Positions 34,766 to 43,356 of a DNA stretch of 64,000 nt are shown here, one piece after another (positions within the stretch are counted from its first letter, which is position 1; each line of letters begins with the position of its first letter). Under the pieces are notes generated by a model. It was not told the origin of the DNA and searched no databases. It saw only the letters and a list, made by a program, of their open reading frames with translations. Source of the DNA: Brachybacterium sp. FME24 (GTDB lineage Bacteria > Actinomycetota > Actinomycetes > Actinomycetales > Dermabacteraceae). The DNA is taken from assembly GCF_014897705.1 (NCBI RefSeq), contig NZ_JABUXV010000004.1:1-64000 (forward strand). The letters are read 5' to 3'. The position numbers and the translations under genes are program-made.

Positions 34766-36136
34766 ATGGATTCTCGGCCTGCACCGGGTGACGACGCCCG
34801 AGCCACGACCCCGCCCACCACCGACGGGGCCGGCGCCCCGGACCTCGAGGCAGCCGACGACGGCGCCCCACCCCGCTGGAAGCTGATCGGCCCGGGTCTG
34901 CTCGTCGCCGCGACCGGCATCGGCGCCGGCGACCTGGTCGCCACCCTGGTCGCGGGGTCCCGATTCGGGTATGCGCTCCTGTGGGCCGCCGTCGCGGGCG
35001 TGATCATCAAGATCTTCCTCGTCGAGGGCGCCGGCCGCTGGACCCTCGCCACCGGTCACTCGATCTTCGAAGGGTGGCGGCGGCTGGGGCGCTGGACCTC
35101 CTTCTACTTCGGTCCGTACATCGTCATCTGGGGCTTCGTGTACGGCGCGACGGCCATGTCGGCCTCCGCGCTGCCGCTGGTCGCCCTCGTCCCCCAGCTG
35201 CCGGTCATCGGTGACATCGAGTGGATCGCGCAGATCCCGTTGATCGTCTATGCGATCCTCACCGGACTGATCGGGGCCGCGCTGGTGTGGTTCGGTCACT
35301 ACCGTCGGCTCGAGCTGCTCGTCGCGGTCCTGGTCGGGGTCATGTTCGTGACCGTCGTCGGCGCCGCGGTCGTCACGGTTCCGAACCTCGGGCAGATCGC
35401 GACGGGTCTGGTCCCGCGGATCCCCGAGGGAGGGCTCCTCTACACGCTGAGCATCGCGGGCGGCGTGGGCGGGACCATCACCCTGGCCGCCTACGGGTAC
35501 TGGCTCACGGAGAAGGGCTGGTCCACCCCGCGCTGGATGAAGGTCATGCGTCTGGACAACGCGATGGCCTACGTGCTCTCCGGGATCTTCGTGATCGCGA
35601 TGATGGTCGTCGGCGCCGAGCTGCTGTACTCCTCGGGCCTCGCGATCGGGGAGGGCGAGCAGGGGCTCGTCGATCTCGCGGACGTGCTCGCGGACCGCTA
35701 CGGCGAGGCCATGAGCTACGTCTTCCTGATCGGCTTCTGGGCCTCGTCGTTCTCCTCGGTCCTCGGAGTCTGGAACGGGGTCTCGATCATGTTCGCCGAC
35801 TTCCTCGGGGCGGCCCGCAAACTGCCCGAGGGTCATCGCGATCGCGGGATCGGCGGGCGCTACTACCGCTTCTACGTCCTCTGGCTGACCTTCCCGCCGA
35901 TGCTCCTGCTCCTGCTCGGCAAGCCGGTGCAGGTGATCGTGGCCTATGGCGTGCTCGGCTCCCTGTTCATGCCGTTCCTTGCCCTGACCCTGCTGTTCCT
36001 GCTGAACTCGCGGCACGTGCCTGCGCCCTGGCGCAACGGGTGGGTGCTGAACCTGGTGCTCGCCGTGGTGGCGATGCTGTTCCTCGTCCTCGGCGTGAAC
36101 CAGTTGATCGGTGCGATCGCGGGTCTCGGCGGTTGA
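34766..36136 (+). CDS. divergent Nramp-family divalent metal transporter
   Basis: A 456-residue protein with a 35-residue polar N-terminus and about 11 membrane spans in the Nramp arrangement. The TM1 metal motif, normally DPGN, is GAGDLVA (residues 53-59), and the TM6 segment AGGVGGTITLAAYGYW lacks the usual MPH. It therefore belongs to a distinct Nramp-related branch whose substrate may not be manganese or iron. The monocistronic gene has its own leaderless promoter. Related proteins are annotated simply as Nramp-family. Confidence 0.82.
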   Translation: MDSRPAPGDDARATTPPTTDGAGAPDLEAADDGAPPRWKLIGPGLLVAATGIGAGDLVATLVAGSRFGYALLWAAVAGVIIKIFLVEGAGRWTLATGHSIFEGWRRLGRWTSFYFGPYIVIWGFVYGATAMSASALPLVALVPQLPVIGDIEWIAQIPLIVYAILTGLIGAALVWFGHYRRLELLVAVLVGVMFVTVVGAAVVTVPNLGQIATGLVPRIPEGGLLYTLSIAGGVGGTITLAAYGYWLTEKGWSTPRWMKVMRLDNAMAYVLSGIFVIAMMVVGAELLYSSGLAIGEGEQGLVDLADVLADRYGEAMSYVFLIGFWASSFSSVLGVWNGVSIMFADFLGAARKLPEGHRDRGIGGRYYRFYVLWLTFPPMLLLLLGKPVQVIVAYGVLGSLFMPFLALTLLFLLNSRHVPAPWRNGWVLNLVLAVVAMLFLVLGVNQLIGAIAGLGG

Positions 36137-36263
36137 GGCCCCGGGCCGTTCATCGGTGCCCAGGGGTGCGACGATCGGCGTCGTCGTCGCCGCTGTTCCC
36201 CTCTCGCAAGGGCAGCTGTGCCCCGGGGCACACCGGCACGGGTGGTGCGCCGGTCCGGATCCC

Positions 36264-36272
36264 TGGCATAAT
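36264..36272 (+). promoter_or_regulatory. extended -10 promoter of the rpsP operon
   Basis: TGGCATAAT is a TG-N extended -10 with a near-consensus CATAAT box, the most AT-rich stretch in the region. Transcription would begin about 125 bases before rpsP. The -35 is weak, as usual for extended -10 promoters. Confidence 0.6.
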
Positions 36273-36403
36273 AATTGCCTGTATGCGCTCAGGCCGGCCC
36301 TCTACCTGCCTGAGCACGACACCCCGAGAACCGTCAGCGCCCGCATCACCCCACAGGCTGCGGCGGGACTCACCCGATCATCCCTGAAGGAGAGTCCACC
36401 CAC

Positions 36404-36889
36404 GTGGCTGTCAAGATCCGACTGAAGCGCATGGGCAAGATCCGTGCACCGTTCTACCGCATCGTCGTCGCCGACTCGCGCAAGAAGCGCGACGGCGCCG
36501 TGATCGAGGAGATCGGCCTGTACCACCCGACCGAGGACCCCTCGGTCATCGAGGTCGAGTCCGAGCGTGCGCAGTACTGGCTCGGTGTGGGCGCACAGCC
36601 CACCGAGCAGGTCGCTGCCCTCCTCAAGATCACCGGTGACTGGCAGAAGGCCAAGGGTGAGAGCGACGCCGTCGGCTCCCTGAAGACCGCCGAGACCCGC
36701 AAGACCGCCGACGAGCTCATCGCCGACGCCGACAAGGCCGCGGTCGAGTCCCGCGCCGGGGCGAAGAAGGCCAAGGACGCCGAGGCGACCGCCGCCGAGG
36801 AGCCCGCCGTCGAGGCCGGTTCCGAGGAAGCGCCCGCCGAGGGCGAGACCACCGAGGACGCCGAAGCCGCCACGACCGACAAGGCTTGA
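36404..36889 (+). CDS. rpsP: 30S ribosomal protein S16
   Basis: A 161-residue small-subunit protein. The first 85 residues are the S16 core ([35 protein letters not shown]). The remaining 75 form an Ala/Glu/Lys tail that ends in a highly acidic stretch, a common actinobacterial extension. GTG 36404 is chosen by the conserved AVKIRL start. Its leader is about 125 bases. It heads the rpsP-khpA-(lipoprotein)-rimM-trmD cluster. Confidence 0.97.
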   Translation: MAVKIRLKRMGKIRAPFYRIVVADSRKKRDGAVIEEIGLYHPTEDPSVIEVESERAQYWLGVGAQPTEQVAALLKITGDWQKAKGESDAVGSLKTAETRKTADELIADADKAAVESRAGAKKAKDAEATAAEEPAVEAGSEEAPAEGETTEDAEAATTDKA

Positions 36890-36890
36890 G

Positions 36891-37133
36891 ATGAGCGCCC
36901 GCGCCGAAGCCCTCGACCACCTCGTTCGCGGCATCGTCGATGATCCCGAGGCCGTGGGCGTGACCGAGAAGGACACTCGTCGCGGCCCGCTGCTCGAGGT
37001 CCGGGTCGGCGCCGCCGATCTGGGCCGCGTCATCGGCCGGTCCGGTCGCACCGCCCGTGCCCTGCGCACGGTCACCGCGGCCCTCTCGGATGATGACGTG
37101 CGCGTCGACATCGTCGACGTCGACCGGCGCTGA
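36891..37133 (+). CDS. khpA: KH-domain RNA-binding protein KhpA
   Basis: An 80-residue single KH-domain protein with the RNA-binding loop GRVIGRSGR (GRSG at about 49-52). It begins one base after the rpsP stop. KhpA partners with KhpB in RNA chaperoning and cell-size control in other Gram-positives. KhpB is not in the window. The position between rpsP and rimM is standard. Confidence 0.95.
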   Translation: MSARAEALDHLVRGIVDDPEAVGVTEKDTRRGPLLEVRVGAADLGRVIGRSGRTARALRTVTAALSDDDVRVDIVDVDRR

Positions 37134-37153
37134 GGTGCCCCGTACGACCTCAC

Positions 37154-37200
37154 GGAGCGGCACTGCTGGCATGAATGACGTGCCCCAGCAGTGCCGCTCC
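37154..37200 (+). promoter_or_regulatory. 16-bp hairpin enclosing a start codon (terminator or translational switch)
   Basis: GGAGCGGCACTGCTGG (37154-37169) and its exact complement (37185-37200) form a perfect 16-base-pair stem. The 15-base loop contains the ATG (37171) and an in-frame GTG (37180) of the following lipoprotein gene, and the only GGAG lies in the stem. No T-run follows. It may end the rpsP-khpA message or restrict lipoprotein translation. Confidence 0.6.
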
Positions 37201-38091
37201 TGGCATGCACGGGCCCTGTCCGGTCCGGCCCGCGTCCGCGCCTCAGTCGCCCTGCTGGGCACCGTTCTGGTGCTGGCGGGATGCACCACCGCTGCGGGAG
37301 ACCCCGAGCAGACGACCGGGCCCGAGGTCGCACGAACGGCCGAGTCCACCACCCCTGAACCAGCCCTCGCCGCCGCCTGCGAAGAGTTCTGGGACGACCC
37401 GGACTACACCGCGCCGTTGTCCCGCGTGATTCTGGACCGCGCCGCCACCGCTCCGGATGCGGGACCGTCGGACCCCTTCTTCTACGCCATGACCGGCGAT
37501 GATATCGAGGCAGTCTTCGACAGCGCCCCGGAGGGTGCACAGCAGGCCGCGACGGAGCTGGCCGACTGGTTCCGCAGCGAACCCGAGCAGGGGGCGGAGG
37601 CCGATCGCGACGGCTTCCGTGCCGCCTGGGAAGGCATGGCCGGCGCCTGTGCGGATGCCTCGGTCGCTGCTGCCTGGGCGCAGCAGTCCGGCGAGGACGG
37701 CACCAAGCCTGCGGCCCTGACCTGCGCCGATGTGTTCGACACCCCGGGCACTCTGACCCATTTCGGTAACGCCAACGTCCTGACCTCGAACATGTTCAAG
37801 CTCGTCGGTCTCAGTGCGCGCACCGTTCCTTCGGATCGCAGCGCGGACGTGCAGGCCACGGCCGATCTGCTGGCCGGCGAGATCGCCGCGACCGATGACG
37901 ACGACGTCCGCGCGGCCCTCGAACAGGTGCGCGCCCCCTTCCAGGACGCCCTGGACGGCGATGCCGCGTCCGAGGGGCTGCGCGAACCCCTGACCCAGCT
38001 CGGCACGGCGTGCGACGCCGTCGGGTACTCCTCGCCCGACCCCGGGGAGATCGAGAGCGGCGACGCCGCAGAAGAGGGAGGACTGGTATGA
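37171..38091 (+). CDS. putative lipoprotein within the rpsP-trmD cluster
   Basis: A 306-residue protein with an Arg-containing N-terminus, a hydrophobic core and the lipobox LAGC (Cys34), which predicts export and lipid anchoring. The mature part is acidic, helical and Cys-containing, with no recognised domain. It starts 38 bases after khpA and its stop overlaps rimM (ATGA), so it is embedded in a translation operon where it is not normally found. ATG 37171 or GTG 37180 are the only starts that keep a full signal peptide. Confidence 0.8.
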   Translation: MNDVPQQCRSWHARALSGPARVRASVALLGTVLVLAGCTTAAGDPEQTTGPEVARTAESTTPEPALAAACEEFWDDPDYTAPLSRVILDRAATAPDAGPSDPFFYAMTGDDIEAVFDSAPEGAQQAATELADWFRSEPEQGAEADRDGFRAAWEGMAGACADASVAAAWAQQSGEDGTKPAALTCADVFDTPGTLTHFGNANVLTSNMFKLVGLSARTVPSDRSADVQATADLLAGEIAATDDDDVRAALEQVRAPFQDALDGDAASEGLREPLTQLGTACDAVGYSSPDPGEIESGDAAEEGGLV

Positions 38092-38675
38092 GCACTCTGG
38101 ACGTCATCGTCGCCACGATCGGCAAGGCGCACGGGCTGCGCGGGGAGGTCGCGCTGAATCTGCGCACCGACCAGCCCGAGGAGCGGTTCCAGCCCGGCGT
38201 GGCCTTCGAGGTCGACACCCCCGCGGGACCACGGACCCTCACCGTGCTCGGCACGCGAGCGCAGCAGGACCGCTGGTACGTGACGTTCGACGAGGTCGCT
38301 GACCGCACGGACGCCGAATCGCTGCGGGGCGTGGAGCTCGCTCTGGCCGTGGACGCCACCGAGGAGGCCGACGAGGACCCTGACGCCTGGTACCCCTCCC
38401 AGCTCAAGGGCCTGGCGGTGCGCCACGTCGACGGTCGCGACCTCGGTACCGTCCTCGGCGTCGACCACTACCCGGCCCAGGATCTGCTGGTGGTGCGCAC
38501 GCCGGACCAGAGGCGGGTGCAGCTGCCGCTGGTCGAGCAGCTCGTGCCCGAGGTGGACGTCGCGGCAGGCGTCGTCATCGCGAACCCTCCCGGCGGGCTC
38601 TTCGACGAACTCCCCGAGGACGAGCGGGGCCCCGAACCCGAGACCTCCGCACCCTCGTCGCGTGAGCAGCGCTGA
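38088..38675 (+). CDS. rimM: 16S rRNA processing protein RimM
   Basis: A 195-residue 30S maturation factor that binds S19. The N-terminal beta-barrel starts [16 protein letters not shown] and the PRC-barrel half includes [11 protein letters not shown] and [15 protein letters not shown] short acidic tail ends the protein. Start and preceding stop overlap as ATGA. Confidence 0.96.
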   Translation: MSTLDVIVATIGKAHGLRGEVALNLRTDQPEERFQPGVAFEVDTPAGPRTLTVLGTRAQQDRWYVTFDEVADRTDAESLRGVELALAVDATEEADEDPDAWYPSQLKGLAVRHVDGRDLGTVLGVDHYPAQDLLVVRTPDQRRVQLPLVEQLVPEVDVAAGVVIANPPGGLFDELPEDERGPEPETSAPSSREQR

Positions 38676-38682
38676 GACCCCG

Positions 38683-39432
38683 ATGCGCCTCGACGTCCTC
38701 ACCATCTTCCCGGAGTACCTGGCCCCGCTCGAGCTGTCCCTGATCGGGAAGGCCCGTCGCGACGGGCTCGTCGATCTCCAGGTCCACGACCTGCGCACCT
38801 GGACCCACGACCGTCATCGCACCGTCGATGATTCCCCGCTGGGCGGGGGAGCGGGGATGGTCATGAAGCCCGAGCCCTGGGCGGAGGCCTTCGCCGCGGT
38901 GCGCGCCGCCGGCCAGGAGGAGCTCGGGGCCGACGTCGAACCCCTGGTCGTGTTCCCCAATCCAGCTGGCGCCCCGTTCGCCCAGGCCACCGCTCAGGAA
39001 TGGTCCCAGTGCGAGTGGATCATCTTCGCCTGTGGCAGGTACGAGGGCATCGACGAACGCGTCTACGAGCATCTCGCCGACACCGGCTACGAGATCGCGC
39101 TGGCCTCCCTCGGCGACTACGTCCTCAACGGGGGAGAGGTCGCGGTCCTGGCGATCACCGAAGCCGTGGTGCGGCTGGTTCCCGGGGTCGTCGGCAACGC
39201 CGAGAGCCTCGTCGAGGAATCCCACTCCGACGGACTGCTCGAATACCCGCTCTACACCCGCCCTGCGACCTGGACCGACCCCGTCGGCGTCGTCCGCGAG
39301 GCACCGCCGATCCTGCTCTCGGGCGACCACGCGAAGATCGCCGCCTGGCGCCGGGAGCAATCCGTGCAGCGCACGGGAGACCGTCGGCCGGATCTGCTCG
39401 GGACACCCGACTCCGCGGGCACCGCGTCCTGA
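38683..39432 (+). CDS. trmD: tRNA (guanine-N1)-methyltransferase TrmD
   Basis: A 249-residue SPOUT methyltransferase that makes m1G37. [13 protein letters not shown] is the family start, the knot contains [10 protein letters not shown] and [11 protein letters not shown], and [15 protein letters not shown] lies in the active site. The ATG at 38683 matches the family N-terminus. A GTG at 38662, inside rimM, would add seven residues. Confidence 0.96.
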   Translation: MRLDVLTIFPEYLAPLELSLIGKARRDGLVDLQVHDLRTWTHDRHRTVDDSPLGGGAGMVMKPEPWAEAFAAVRAAGQEELGADVEPLVVFPNPAGAPFAQATAQEWSQCEWIIFACGRYEGIDERVYEHLADTGYEIALASLGDYVLNGGEVAVLAITEAVVRLVPGVVGNAESLVEESHSDGLLEYPLYTRPATWTDPVGVVREAPPILLSGDHAKIAAWRREQSVQRTGDRRPDLLGTPDSAGTAS

Positions 39433-39533
39433 AGCTGGGGCCGCCGGGGGCCAGAGGACCCCGCACACCGGACCCCGTGACGGATCCGACACTCTGAGCT
39501 CGCGCTGACCAGGGTGATCGTGGGAGCTGGGGC

Positions 39534-39562
39534 TTGCCGCGCTCACGACGCGCTGGCAGAAT
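39534..39562 (+). promoter_or_regulatory. promoter of the rplS operon
   Basis: TTGCCG (39534-39539) and CAGAAT (39557-39562) are spaced by 17 bases, the most complete -35/-10 pair seen in the window. It lies about 220 bases before rplS. Confidence 0.6.
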
Positions 39563-39569
39563 GACCCCT

Positions 39570-39781
39570 TGTGCACACCGCGCGTGCCTCTGCCTCAGGG
39601 GAGGGACGCACCAAGCGGTCGGGCAGGTCCGTGGCGATGGGAGTTGCTGCCAGAGGCCCAGCACACCGGCACGAGGAGCCTGCTCCTCGCCGGATCGACA
39701 GTTCATGACGGGCGACCCGGTCACCCCGGGAAGACCCACGAACGAAGCTGTCCGACCTGAGGCGGAGGGCTGGAGATACAG
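39570..39781 (+). other. rplS 5' leader with a strong hairpin
   Basis: The gap between trmD and rplS holds the promoter above and a leader of about 210 bases. CCGG plus CGAGGAGC (39666-39679) pair with GCTCCTCG plus CCGG (39682-39693), making a long stem with a two-base bulge. No coding frame is convincing. It may carry autoregulation by L19, which is only a guess. Confidence 0.4.
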
Positions 39782-40129
39782 ATGCAGAAGCTCGATGAGC
39801 TCGACAAGGCGTCCCTGCGCGAAGACGTCCCCGATTTCCGCGCCGGCGACAACATCAAGGTGCACGTGAAGGTCATCGAGGGCAACCGCTCTCGTATCCA
39901 GATCTTCCAGGGCTACGTCATCGGCCGTCAGGGCCACGGCGTCGGCGAGACGTTCCGCGTTCGCAAGATCTCCTTCGGCGTCGGCGTGGAGCGCGTGTTC
40001 CCCGTCCACGCTCCGACCGTCGACAAGATCGAGGTCATCACCCGCGGCGACGTGCGCCGCGCGAAGCTGTACTACCTGCGCAAGCTCACGGGCAAGAAGG
40101 CCCGCATCAAGGAGAAGCGCAACTTCTGA
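39782..40129 (+). CDS. rplS: 50S ribosomal protein L19
   Basis: A 115-residue ribosomal protein at the subunit interface. [47 protein letters not shown] and [14 protein letters not shown] are the family signatures, and the length is normal. GGAG lies close before the ATG. It is followed by two signal peptidase genes, rnhB and DUF2469, as in mycobacteria (which have one lepB). Confidence 0.98.
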   Translation: MQKLDELDKASLREDVPDFRAGDNIKVHVKVIEGNRSRIQIFQGYVIGRQGHGVGETFRVRKISFGVGVERVFPVHAPTVDKIEVITRGDVRRAKLYYLRKLTGKKARIKEKRNF

Positions 40130-40136
40130 TCCGGGA

Positions 40137-40715
40137 ATGACCCGCGACACCGCGAACAGACGGCGGCGGCCCCACCCTGTGGTGGCCGCCGCCGTCTGTG
40201 TCGTGCTGCTCCTGATCGGCGCCGGGGCCGTGCGGTACTTCGTGATCCAGCCGTTCCGCGTGCCCTCTGCCTCGATGGAGCCTGCGCTGACGGTGGGTGA
40301 CGTGATCCTGGCGGATCGTTCCGAGCGCGGCAGCGCCGAGCGCGGCGAGATCGTCGTCTTCGACGGCACCGGGTACTTCGCCCCCTCGGCGGCGGACGGC
40401 GATCGGTACTGGGTCAAACGCGTCGTCGCCCTCGGCGGAGACCGGGTGCGATGCTGCGATTCCGGCGGCTCCCTCACGATCGACGGCGTCCCGCTGGAGG
40501 AGCCGTACCTGGCCGACGGCACCGTTGCCAGCACGATCGAGTTCGACCTGGAAGTTCCCGAGGGCCGCATGTTCGTGCTCGGTGACAACCGTGTCGATTC
40601 CACGGACTCTCGGCATCTGCTCGGCTCGCCCGGTGGCGGGATGATCCCGGTGGACCGTGTCGTAGGCGACGTCGACCTCATCGTGTGGCCTCTCACTCGT
40701 CGCGGTGAGCTGTGA
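40137..40715 (+). CDS. lepB: signal peptidase I (first of two)
   Basis: A 192-residue membrane serine protease that removes signal peptides of secreted proteins. It has one N-terminal span (about 15-32), nucleophile Ser46 in VPSASMEPAL, general base Lys94 in YWVKRVVALGGD, and GDNRVDSTDSR for box E. Compact in length and with a vicinal Cys-Cys (RCCDSG) in the periplasmic-type domain. It starts seven bases after rplS. Confidence 0.93.
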   Translation: MTRDTANRRRRPHPVVAAAVCVVLLLIGAGAVRYFVIQPFRVPSASMEPALTVGDVILADRSERGSAERGEIVVFDGTGYFAPSAADGDRYWVKRVVALGGDRVRCCDSGGSLTIDGVPLEEPYLADGTVASTIEFDLEVPEGRMFVLGDNRVDSTDSRHLLGSPGGGMIPVDRVVGDVDLIVWPLTRRGEL

Positions 40716-40733
40716 TCCGCAGATTGTGCGGAT
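40715..40733. promoter_or_regulatory. inverted repeat at the lepB2 promoter
   Basis: ATCCGCA and TGCGGAT are exact complements separated by five bases. The repeat begins at the last base of the lepB1 stop codon and touches the -10 box of the second gene (TAAGAT, 40733-40738). It may be an operator or a short terminator. Confidence 0.45.
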
Positions 40734-40738
40734 AAGAT
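40733..40738 (+). promoter_or_regulatory. -10 box of leaderless lepB2 mRNA
   Basis: TAAGAT is followed by seven bases and the ATG at 40746, with no ribosome site, so the second signal peptidase can be made independently of rplS. Confidence 0.5.
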
Positions 40739-40745
40739 CGCCGCG

Positions 40746-41519
40746 ATGAACGCGTCCGATGAAACCCGCCCTGCAGTGTCCGAGCCCGAGGACGCCCTAT
40801 CCGGCGAGGACGCCTCCGGTGGGCACCGCGACGCGCAGCGGGCCCCTCGTCGCCAGCGCATGCCGCTCTGGCTGGACACCATGGTCACCATGGCCGTGGC
40901 ACTGGTCATCGCCGTGCTGGTCAAGACGTTCCTGATCCAGCCGTTCTACATCCCCTCCGCCTCGATGAACCCCACGCTGCTCCAGGACGACAAGATCCTG
41001 GTGTCCAAGCTGACGCCCGGCGTGTTCGATCTGCACCGCGGCGACGTCATCGTCTTCGAGGACCCCGACAACTGGATCCCGGGCGACGCCACCGAGAACC
41101 CCACCCCGCGAGTGCGGGTGATGATGGTGCTCAGCATGGTCGGGCTCGCCCCGGACCCGTCGCAGGACCACCTGGTCAAACGATTGATCGGCCTTCCCGG
41201 CGACCATGTCGTCTGCGCGGATCAGGGCGCTGCCCTCGAGGTCAATGGTGTTGCGCTCGAGGAGCCGTACATCAACTCTGGGACGTCTGCATGCCAGGCC
41301 GCGTTCGATGTCACCGTGCCCGAGGACAGGGTCTGGGTGATGGGCGACAACCGGCATGCCTCCGCGGACTCCGCGTGGCACGAGTCCCAGGGTGAGAACG
41401 GGTTCGTCCCCGAAGCCAATATCACCGGGAAGGCCGAGGTCATCTTCTGGCCCGCCGGCCGCTGGACCGGCCTCGGCGAGGGCCGCGATGCCTTCGCCGA
41501 CGTGCTCGATCAGCCGTGA
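40746..41519 (+). CDS. lepB: signal peptidase I (second of two)
   Basis: A 257-residue homologue of the preceding peptidase with a 38-residue acidic cytoplasmic N-terminus, one span (about 45-65), Ser73 (IPSASMNPTL), Lys145 (HLVKRLIGLPGD) and GDNRHASADSAWH. The stretch about 107-140 between the catalytic residues is longer than in the first copy, which may change substrate choice. The stop region overlaps the rnhB start (GTGA). Confidence 0.94.
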   Translation: MNASDETRPAVSEPEDALSGEDASGGHRDAQRAPRRQRMPLWLDTMVTMAVALVIAVLVKTFLIQPFYIPSASMNPTLLQDDKILVSKLTPGVFDLHRGDVIVFEDPDNWIPGDATENPTPRVRVMMVLSMVGLAPDPSQDHLVKRLIGLPGDHVVCADQGAALEVNGVALEEPYINSGTSACQAAFDVTVPEDRVWVMGDNRHASADSAWHESQGENGFVPEANITGKAEVIFWPAGRWTGLGEGRDAFADVLDQP

Positions 41520-42277
41520 CCGGCGCGGCACCCACCCTCGACGTCGAGCTCGCCCTGGCGGCCCGCTGCGGGCCGGGACGACGCATCGTCGTCGGGATCG
41601 ACGAGGTCGGTCGCGGGGCCCTGGCCGGCCCCGTCGCGATCGGCGCCTGCGCCCTCGAGGTCATCGACGGACGCGCCGGGACCCTGCCCGAGGGTGTGCG
41701 GGACTCCAAGAAGCTCACCGCGCGTCGCCGGGAGGCACTGGTCGATCCGATCCTGGAATCGGTGCACGCCGGCGCCGTGGGCTGGGCGAGCGCGGCAGAA
41801 GTCGATGAGATCGGCATCATCGGCGCCCTGACCCGCGCTGCGCTGCGCGCCCTCGACGGCCTCGACATCCCGATCGACGCGATCCTCCTGGACGGGAACG
41901 TCGATGTGCTCTCTGCGGAGCTGGTCGCGACCGGCCGGGCCACCCCGCTGGTCGAGCTGCGGGTCGCCGCCGATCGCGACTGTGCCAGCGTGGCCGCCGC
42001 CAGCATCCTCGCGAAGGTGGCCCGGGACGCACGGATGGTCGAGTTCGATGAGCTGGCTCCCGAGTACTGCTGGGCGTCCAACAAGGGGTACGGCTCGGCC
42101 GTGCACCGGGAGGCGATCGATCGTCTGGGTGCGCATGAGCATCACCGTCGCAGCTGGCGACTGGGGTCCGCTCCGGCCCCGCTCCCGGCCCTGCCCACGG
42201 CATCCGGCCCCGCTGGCGTACTGTGGGGCGACCAGTGGCATCCCCATCAGGACCAGCAGAAGGAGGAGCGTCGGTGA
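41516..42277 (+). CDS. rnhB: ribonuclease HII
   Basis: A 253-residue nuclease that removes ribonucleotides from DNA. The acidic site is GIDEVGRGALAGP (Asp, Glu), the downstream Asp of ILLDGNVD and the Asp of AADRDCASVAAASILAKV. The GTG start overlaps lepB2 by four bases, and its own stop overlaps the DUF2469 start by four bases. Confidence 0.95.
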   Translation: MTGAAPTLDVELALAARCGPGRRIVVGIDEVGRGALAGPVAIGACALEVIDGRAGTLPEGVRDSKKLTARRREALVDPILESVHAGAVGWASAAEVDEIGIIGALTRAALRALDGLDIPIDAILLDGNVDVLSAELVATGRATPLVELRVAADRDCASVAAASILAKVARDARMVEFDELAPEYCWASNKGYGSAVHREAIDRLGAHEHHRRSWRLGSAPAPLPALPTASGPAGVLWGDQWHPHQDQQKEERR

Positions 42278-42576
42278 GCGCGCAGGATCTCGAGAATTAC
42301 GAGTCCGACCTCGAACTCCAGCTTTTCCGCGAGTACCGCGACGTGGTCAGCCTGTTCACCTACGTGGTCGAGACAGAACGTCGCTTCTATCTCGCCAATC
42401 AGGTCGACCTGCAGGTCCGTTCCGGCGGCGGTGAGGTCTTCTACGAGCTGCGCCTGGCCGACGTGTGGGTCTGGGACATCTACCGCTCCAACCGCTTCGT
42501 GCGATCGGTGCGCGTGGTGACGTTCAAGGACGTCAACATCGAAGAGCTCAACAAGCCTGACATCTCGCTGCCCTGA
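42274..42576 (+). CDS. DUF2469 protein
   Basis: A 100-residue soluble protein starting at GTG 42274 after AGGAGGAG. ENYESDLELQLFREYRDVV and FYLANQVDL are characteristic of this actinobacterial family, always found after rnhB. Function is unknown. Confidence 0.93.
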   Translation: MSAQDLENYESDLELQLFREYRDVVSLFTYVVETERRFYLANQVDLQVRSGGGEVFYELRLADVWVWDIYRSNRFVRSVRVVTFKDVNIEELNKPDISLP

Positions 42577-42753
42577 GCGGCGGCCGGCTGCAGCCGTCTG
42601 TCAGCGCCTCCGCTGACGGTGGTGCACCGCACTGCGGCTCGCGCTCGGGTCAGCGCATGACGCCGCCGATCATCGTTCCTCCCCAGAGGGTGCTTGTCCC
42701 CAACGCCGGCACGCGCCGTGCGCTGAAGCGGGCGCCGAGCCAGGCTGACGGGC

Positions 42754-43356
42754 ATGAACTCCCTCGCCTCCGCCCCGCCACCCACGTCAGACGGTGACCT
42801 GCGCCCACGCCCTCCGACCGCGGCCGCGACCACCGAGAGAACCGATCCACCACGGAGGGCCGAGGCAGCGAGTACGACATCGGGTGAGCCCGTCGCCGAC
42901 GACGTCGCCGGCTCTGCAGCCCGCCCGCGCATTCCCGGCCCCGCGGCCGATCCGCCTGTCGCCGGCCCCTCGGCTCCACCCCGGCAGCGCCGGGTCGCAG
43001 AGATGTCCACGACTGAGCTGGGCCGGGCGGGGGAGGACCTCGCCGCCGAGCACCTGGTCGCCTGTGGCTGGCAGATCATCGAGCGCAACCTGCGGCTGAA
43101 CCAAGGGGAGCTGGACATCGTCGCCCTCGCCCACACCACGCTCGTCTTCGTCGAGGTCAAGACGCGACGCACATTCGTCACCGGGGTTCCACAGGCCGCC
43201 GTGACCCCCGCCAAACTGCGTCGCCTGCGACGTCTCGCCGGGGAGTACCTCATGGAGCGCTCCACCCCGCACCGGGATGTCCGTATCGATGTGGTCGCCG
43301 TCCACGCACACCTCGACGGCACGTTCTCCCTCGAGCACCTCGAAGCGGTCTCCTGA
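42754..43356 (+). CDS. YraN/UPF0102 family nuclease-like protein
   Basis: A 200-residue protein whose last 117 residues are the UPF0102 fold (ELGRAGEDLAAEHL, NQGELDIVALAHTTLVFVEVKTR), a Holliday-junction-resolvase-like restriction-endonuclease fold with Glu, Asp, Glu and Lys in place. The first 83 residues are Pro/Ala-rich and disordered. If the ATG at 43003 is the true start the protein has the usual family length. Neither start has a good ribosome site. GC3 is high in the extension, so I kept the long form. The stop overlaps comM by one base. Confidence 0.85.
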   Translation: MNSLASAPPPTSDGDLRPRPPTAAATTERTDPPRRAEAASTTSGEPVADDVAGSAARPRIPGPAADPPVAGPSAPPRQRRVAEMSTTELGRAGEDLAAEHLVACGWQIIERNLRLNQGELDIVALAHTTLVFVEVKTRRTFVTGVPQAAVTPAKLRRLRRLAGEYLMERSTPHRDVRIDVVAVHAHLDGTFSLEHLEAVS

